From the NCBI GenBank assembly GCA_947034885.2, contig OX344751.2, positions 37,725,082-37,789,081 on the forward strand: a stretch of DNA of 64,000 nt. Reading direction: 5' to 3'. This DNA is from Thuidium tamariscinum (taxonomy: Eukaryota; Streptophyta; Bryopsida; Hypnales; Thuidiaceae). The stretch's first letter is position 1. Each line of letters begins with the position of its first letter. A program made the position numbers and the translations under genes. Under the pieces are notes generated by a model. That model was not told the DNA's origin, did not search any database, and saw only the letters and a list, made by a program, of their open reading frames with translations. Of the stretch, positions 60,001 through 64,000 are shown piece by piece.

Positions 60001-63000
60001 TTAATTATTAGGAAGAACTCACCGAAAGAGAACCCTACGCACAGCATGATTGGCCCCCTCAAAAGTGTGGAAGTTGTCACTTTTCTTGAAGTAGTTAGCT
60101 CCTCTCAACTGTGCCAAGAAACCTTGATCCCAAATCTTCCTCCTCCATCCTTCCAAATAGTCCACTAACGTCTCGGGCTTTGAGGGAAGCTTCATGTTGA
60201 TAGGAATGTTGTCTTGGCTTACAACCGCCTCAAAGTATTCGAGTACAGCATCCTCAATCTGTTATAATTGATAAACAAATTATAAACCATTCTAAGCAAA
60301 CGATAGTGGTTGAATTTCAATACTCAAACTTCTATAGGAATGCCTTTTTCAAATAGAATTTCAAGAATGCACCATGTGATGATAAGAAGTGCTTACCCCA
60401 GCATACCAGACACATCGGTTTAGAAATGGACCAAGTAGTAATTCAGATACTGGTTTGGGTGGGAAACGCCTTGACTCCCGTGAAAGGATGGAAGAATTCC
60501 ACCACTTCAAGAACTTGATTTTATGAGCTGGAGTCGTATTGCATGTTGCAACCATCTGCAACTTTTCCAAGGTCATCTCAGGAATCTCATTTGTGATCCA
60601 ATGCTTCTCCACCTACACCAGAGAAAAAAAATTTAGATTTGTATGGGATTTTGAAGTGACATTTCTCATTTTATTATGAAATGGACAAATTACTTACTTC
60701 TTCCAAAAATCCAGGGGTATTAGCTGGATTTGCAGGGTTGCTTCCGTCGCGTCATGTCCGTCCGTCAGGATGTCCGTCCGCTAACGTGATGGGGAGCCGA
60801 GCGTCCGTCAGGATGAAATTCACGACAGAATCCGTGACAGAGGATGAAAAATCGTGACAGCGGTCGTGGACGCCCTCACGGACGACCTCCGTGGACGGCC
60901 TGGAAGGACGTGCTCGGTGGACAGTTCCGATGGACGGTCCTAGCTGACTGGACGGCTTGGATGGACACTCTGGGTTCTGCGGACGGTCCGGATCCGGTGG
61001 ACGGTTTTAGGGGACGGCCCCGCTCGCGGGGTATGGACGGCCCCGATGGACAGGACGTCCAGTGGACGGCCTAGACGGACGCCTCCAAATCGACGGTCTG
61101 GGTACGGTCTACGCTTGGGAAGGACGGCTTGGATTGAGAGGAAGGTTGGACGGCCTGGGTTCGATGGACGGCCTGGCCGTGCCGTCGACGGTCAGGATGG
61201 ACGGCCTGGGCTCCGTGGACTGGAACTCTTTATTTGTAAGACTTAAAAGTCTGAGTTCATATTCGCAATCAAAATTTTCTCATTAGTCTATGAGGTTTAA
61301 CCATCTCTCAAAAAATAATTTCCCATGGTTTTGTATTTTAGGCCTTCCATAGTCTAAATATAATATATATTCTGTATTTAAAAAAAAGGTTTTGGTGGTT
61401 TGAATCAAAAAAAAGGAAATGGTTTGAATGAAAATAACGTTAATGGTTTGGAATTGTGAATAAAAAAAAATGTAAAACTGGTTTTGAAAAAAAATGTGTT
61501 AATTGTTCGAATAAAAAAATTATGGAAATGGTTTGAATAAAAAAAATGTTAATGGTTTGAAATGTTGAATGAAAAAAAAATATAGAAAGGGTTTGGAAAA
61601 AAATGTGTTAATGGCTCGACCAAAAAAATTTGGAAATGGGTTGGGAAAAAAATGTGATTAGGGTTTGACTAAAAGAAATATGGAAATGGGTTGAAATGTT
61701 GGAAAAACAAATTTAGAAATGGTTTGGAGAAAAAATGTGTTAATTGTTTGACTAGAATAAATATGGAAATGGTTTAGGGTAAAAAAATGGCCAAGTTTTG
61801 AGTAAAGAAAAACGGTAATGGTATAGGGTGTTAGAAAGAAAAATATAGAAATGGTTTGGAAAAAAGATGGGTTAATGGTTCGACTAAAAAAAATATGGAA
61901 ATGGTTTGAATCAAAGAAAAAGAAAAAGGAAATGCTTTGAATTAAAAAAAAGTTAATAATTTGAAATGTTGAATACAAAAAAATATAGAAATGGTTTGGA
62001 AAAAAAATGTGTTCATGTTTCGACTAAAAAATATATGAAAATGCTTCGAATAAAAAAAAAAATGGAAATGGGTTGAATAAAAAAAAAGGCAATGGTTTGA
62101 AAGGTTGGAAAAAAACTTATAGAAAGGGTCGTGAAAAAAAATGTGTTAATGGTTTGACTAAAAAAAATATGGAAATAAGTTGGAAAGAAAATGTGTTCAG
62201 GGTTTGATTAAAAATATATGGAAATGGTTTGAAAAAAAAACTTTCATGATTTGAAATGTTGAATAAAAAACATTTAGAAATGGTTTGGAAAAAAAATGTT
62301 AATGCCTTAATGGTTAAGGCTCAAATTGGAAATAGTTTGAATCAATAAAATGGGAATGCTTTGAATAAAAAAGAACGTTGATGGTTTGAAATGTGGACGA
62401 CAAAAAAATATAGAAATGGTTTAAAAAAATGTGTTCATGGTTCGACTAATAAAAATATGGAAATGGGTTCAATCTAAAATATGGAAAGGGTTTGAATCTA
62501 ACAAATGGAAATGGGTTAGGGTAAAAAAATGGTTATGGTTTGACATGTGGAAAAAAAAAATGTGGAAAAATGCGGTGGGAAAAACTTGGGTCAATGGTTT
62601 GATTAAAAAAATTCGAAATGGTGGGAATCAAAAACAAAAGCATATATACTTGTGGCATATGTAAAAAATAGAATTTTGGCAATTTTTAAAAGTGAACTTA
62701 CAAAATCTACTTTAAGTGAAAGTATGGCATTGGATTTAAATGAACTTGTTGCACATACATTTCAAGCAAACGTATTGAGTATTCTTTTCATTTGTTCATG
62801 GTTAAGTTTTCAGTTTAAGTGTTTAACAAACAATACAGTTGTACGAGAAAAATGAAAATGCTTCATTGCCCAAAAAATGTACTTTTGCAACATGAGCAAC
62901 AAACGCTCGTAAATGGTCGTCATAGCCAAATACTATTTACAATACTAATATACTATACATCTGTCTAATGGCCTAACTCATCACCAGAAGGTATTCAACC

Positions 63001-64000
63001 TTGTTCTGGTTCTACAATGCCTCTGCCTATACTATTTCTCAAAAAATCTTGCAATCCTTCTCTAGATTGCAAACTGTTCAACGTAGCCACTACGGTCCGA
63101 TCATATCGATCGTGCAAGTAGGAAGAAATGGTTGACAACATTTGCACCTCATTGAACGTAGTGTCTTCGATGAACCTCATTTGTGCCTCATGATCCATGT
63201 CTTGGAGTATTCCGATAGGATTTCCACTGGAGTCAAAAACCACATTCTCTGGATGTGGTTGGCGCACGAACTCCTGTCGGTCCAAGTCCCAATGGCCACC
63301 AGCAAGTTGGCCAAAAAATACTCGCCGCCCTGGATCGCCCGCACTAATCAGCTTCTTGCACACCTCCGTAATCTCCGCATCATCGTTCCACGGAATGTCT
63401 TGCACGCTGCGCACGGCGAGGTGTCTACTGTCATGGCCCCACTTCCACATCCATATCATGTCATTACCCCAACTCCCTCTATTCTCATCGCTAGGCAAGT
63501 TCTCTTCGTTCAACTCGAAGTGTGGGGGCATGTAATCCTCCAACCCAAATTGGACGTACAACCGCCGGTGCAAAGGAGCCTTGCATTGTGCGCACCGCTT
63601 TCTTGTGACCATGTGCGGAATGAGACATCTGGGGTGGTACATATGTCCACACGTTCCAAGGCAAAATCCACCCTCGGGTCCAAACGGTTCCATGCAAATC
63701 GTGCACGTCGTTCCATCCTTCACAAACTCGGGAACTATGGGCCACAGTAAGGGGGCATTGCCTTCTCTATCCACGGGCCCGTATCGATATCTCGCGGTGT
63801 TGAATTGGAAGTCTAGATGCGGATGCCCGTCCCAATCAATGCTTGCATTATCGCGATTTTGGGGCAATGTAACTGGAAACATATCCTCCAGTCGGGCCCA
63901 CGATGTCAAGCCAAAATAACGTTGGCTACCATCTCTAAATTCTGCAGCTATTCTCTTGACTTCACGCTGCAGTTGTGCGACCTCGTTCATAGCCAAAGTG

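Overview
The window looks like repeat-dense nuclear DNA of a land plant. The evidence is a CACTA (En/Spm) transposon with plant-type TnpD and TnpA-like genes, BED/DUF659 hAT transposases, two short interstitial TTTAGGG arrays, GT-AG introns, and a truncated gene resembling plant calcineurin-binding protein CABIN1. I cannot name the species; a large, transposon-rich genome is likely. No tRNA, rRNA or CRISPR array was seen, and nearly every gene is a transposon gene or a host-type gene broken by one.

Layout. (1) 1-20411: right part of a first hAT-type composite (element 1). It holds a decayed hAT transposase (-), a decayed coiled-coil/RING-H2 gene (-), a decayed kinase-like gene (+) and a short gene sharing the N-terminal domain of the RING protein (-), with three smaller TTAA-flanked repeats. 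It ends inside a CABIN1-like pseudogene (20412-22602). (2) 22603-25881: AT-rich, no gene seen. (3) 25882-26143 and 57818-60732: one minus-strand gene with an amino-methyltransferase-like domain. It is split by a 31.6-kb CACTA element (26216-57801) lying in what was an intron of about 85 bp, and cut upstream by a second hAT copy (copy B, 60733 to the window edge). (4) The CACTA element has a perfect 30-bp terminal inverted repeat and a 3-bp ATA duplication. It carries TnpD (-), a TnpA-like gene (+) and an FCP1-phosphatase-like gene (+). (5) Nested in the TnpD intron is a 16.7-kb hAT element (copy A, 29910-46613) with the 8-bp duplication GCGACGGT. It encodes a 1044-residue BED/DUF659 hAT transposase, an intact 553-residue kinase-like protein and a coiled-coil/RING-H2 protein. 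Copy B is nearly identical over the 3.27 kb visible.

The most interesting signal is the hAT family itself: a large DNA transposon whose cargo includes a putative protein kinase and a putative E3 ubiquitin ligase. All seven of its genes in the window start from the same kind of promoter, a GC-rich GGACGG/CCGTCC array of about 200-850 bp, then a TATA box, then the ATG 140-470 bp further on. The same GC-rich motif fills the terminus at the RING end. My inference is that the BED-finger transposase binds the motif at the ends and in the promoters, so transposition and cargo expression could be co-regulated.

Decay pattern. I count 22 in-frame stops in otherwise open frames (14 TAG, 6 TGA, 2 TAA) but only about three clear frameshifts. 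The differences I found between copies A and B are C/T or G/A transitions. This fits deamination of methylated cytosine in CHG and CG contexts in silenced elements. A recoded TAG is the main alternative to exclude.
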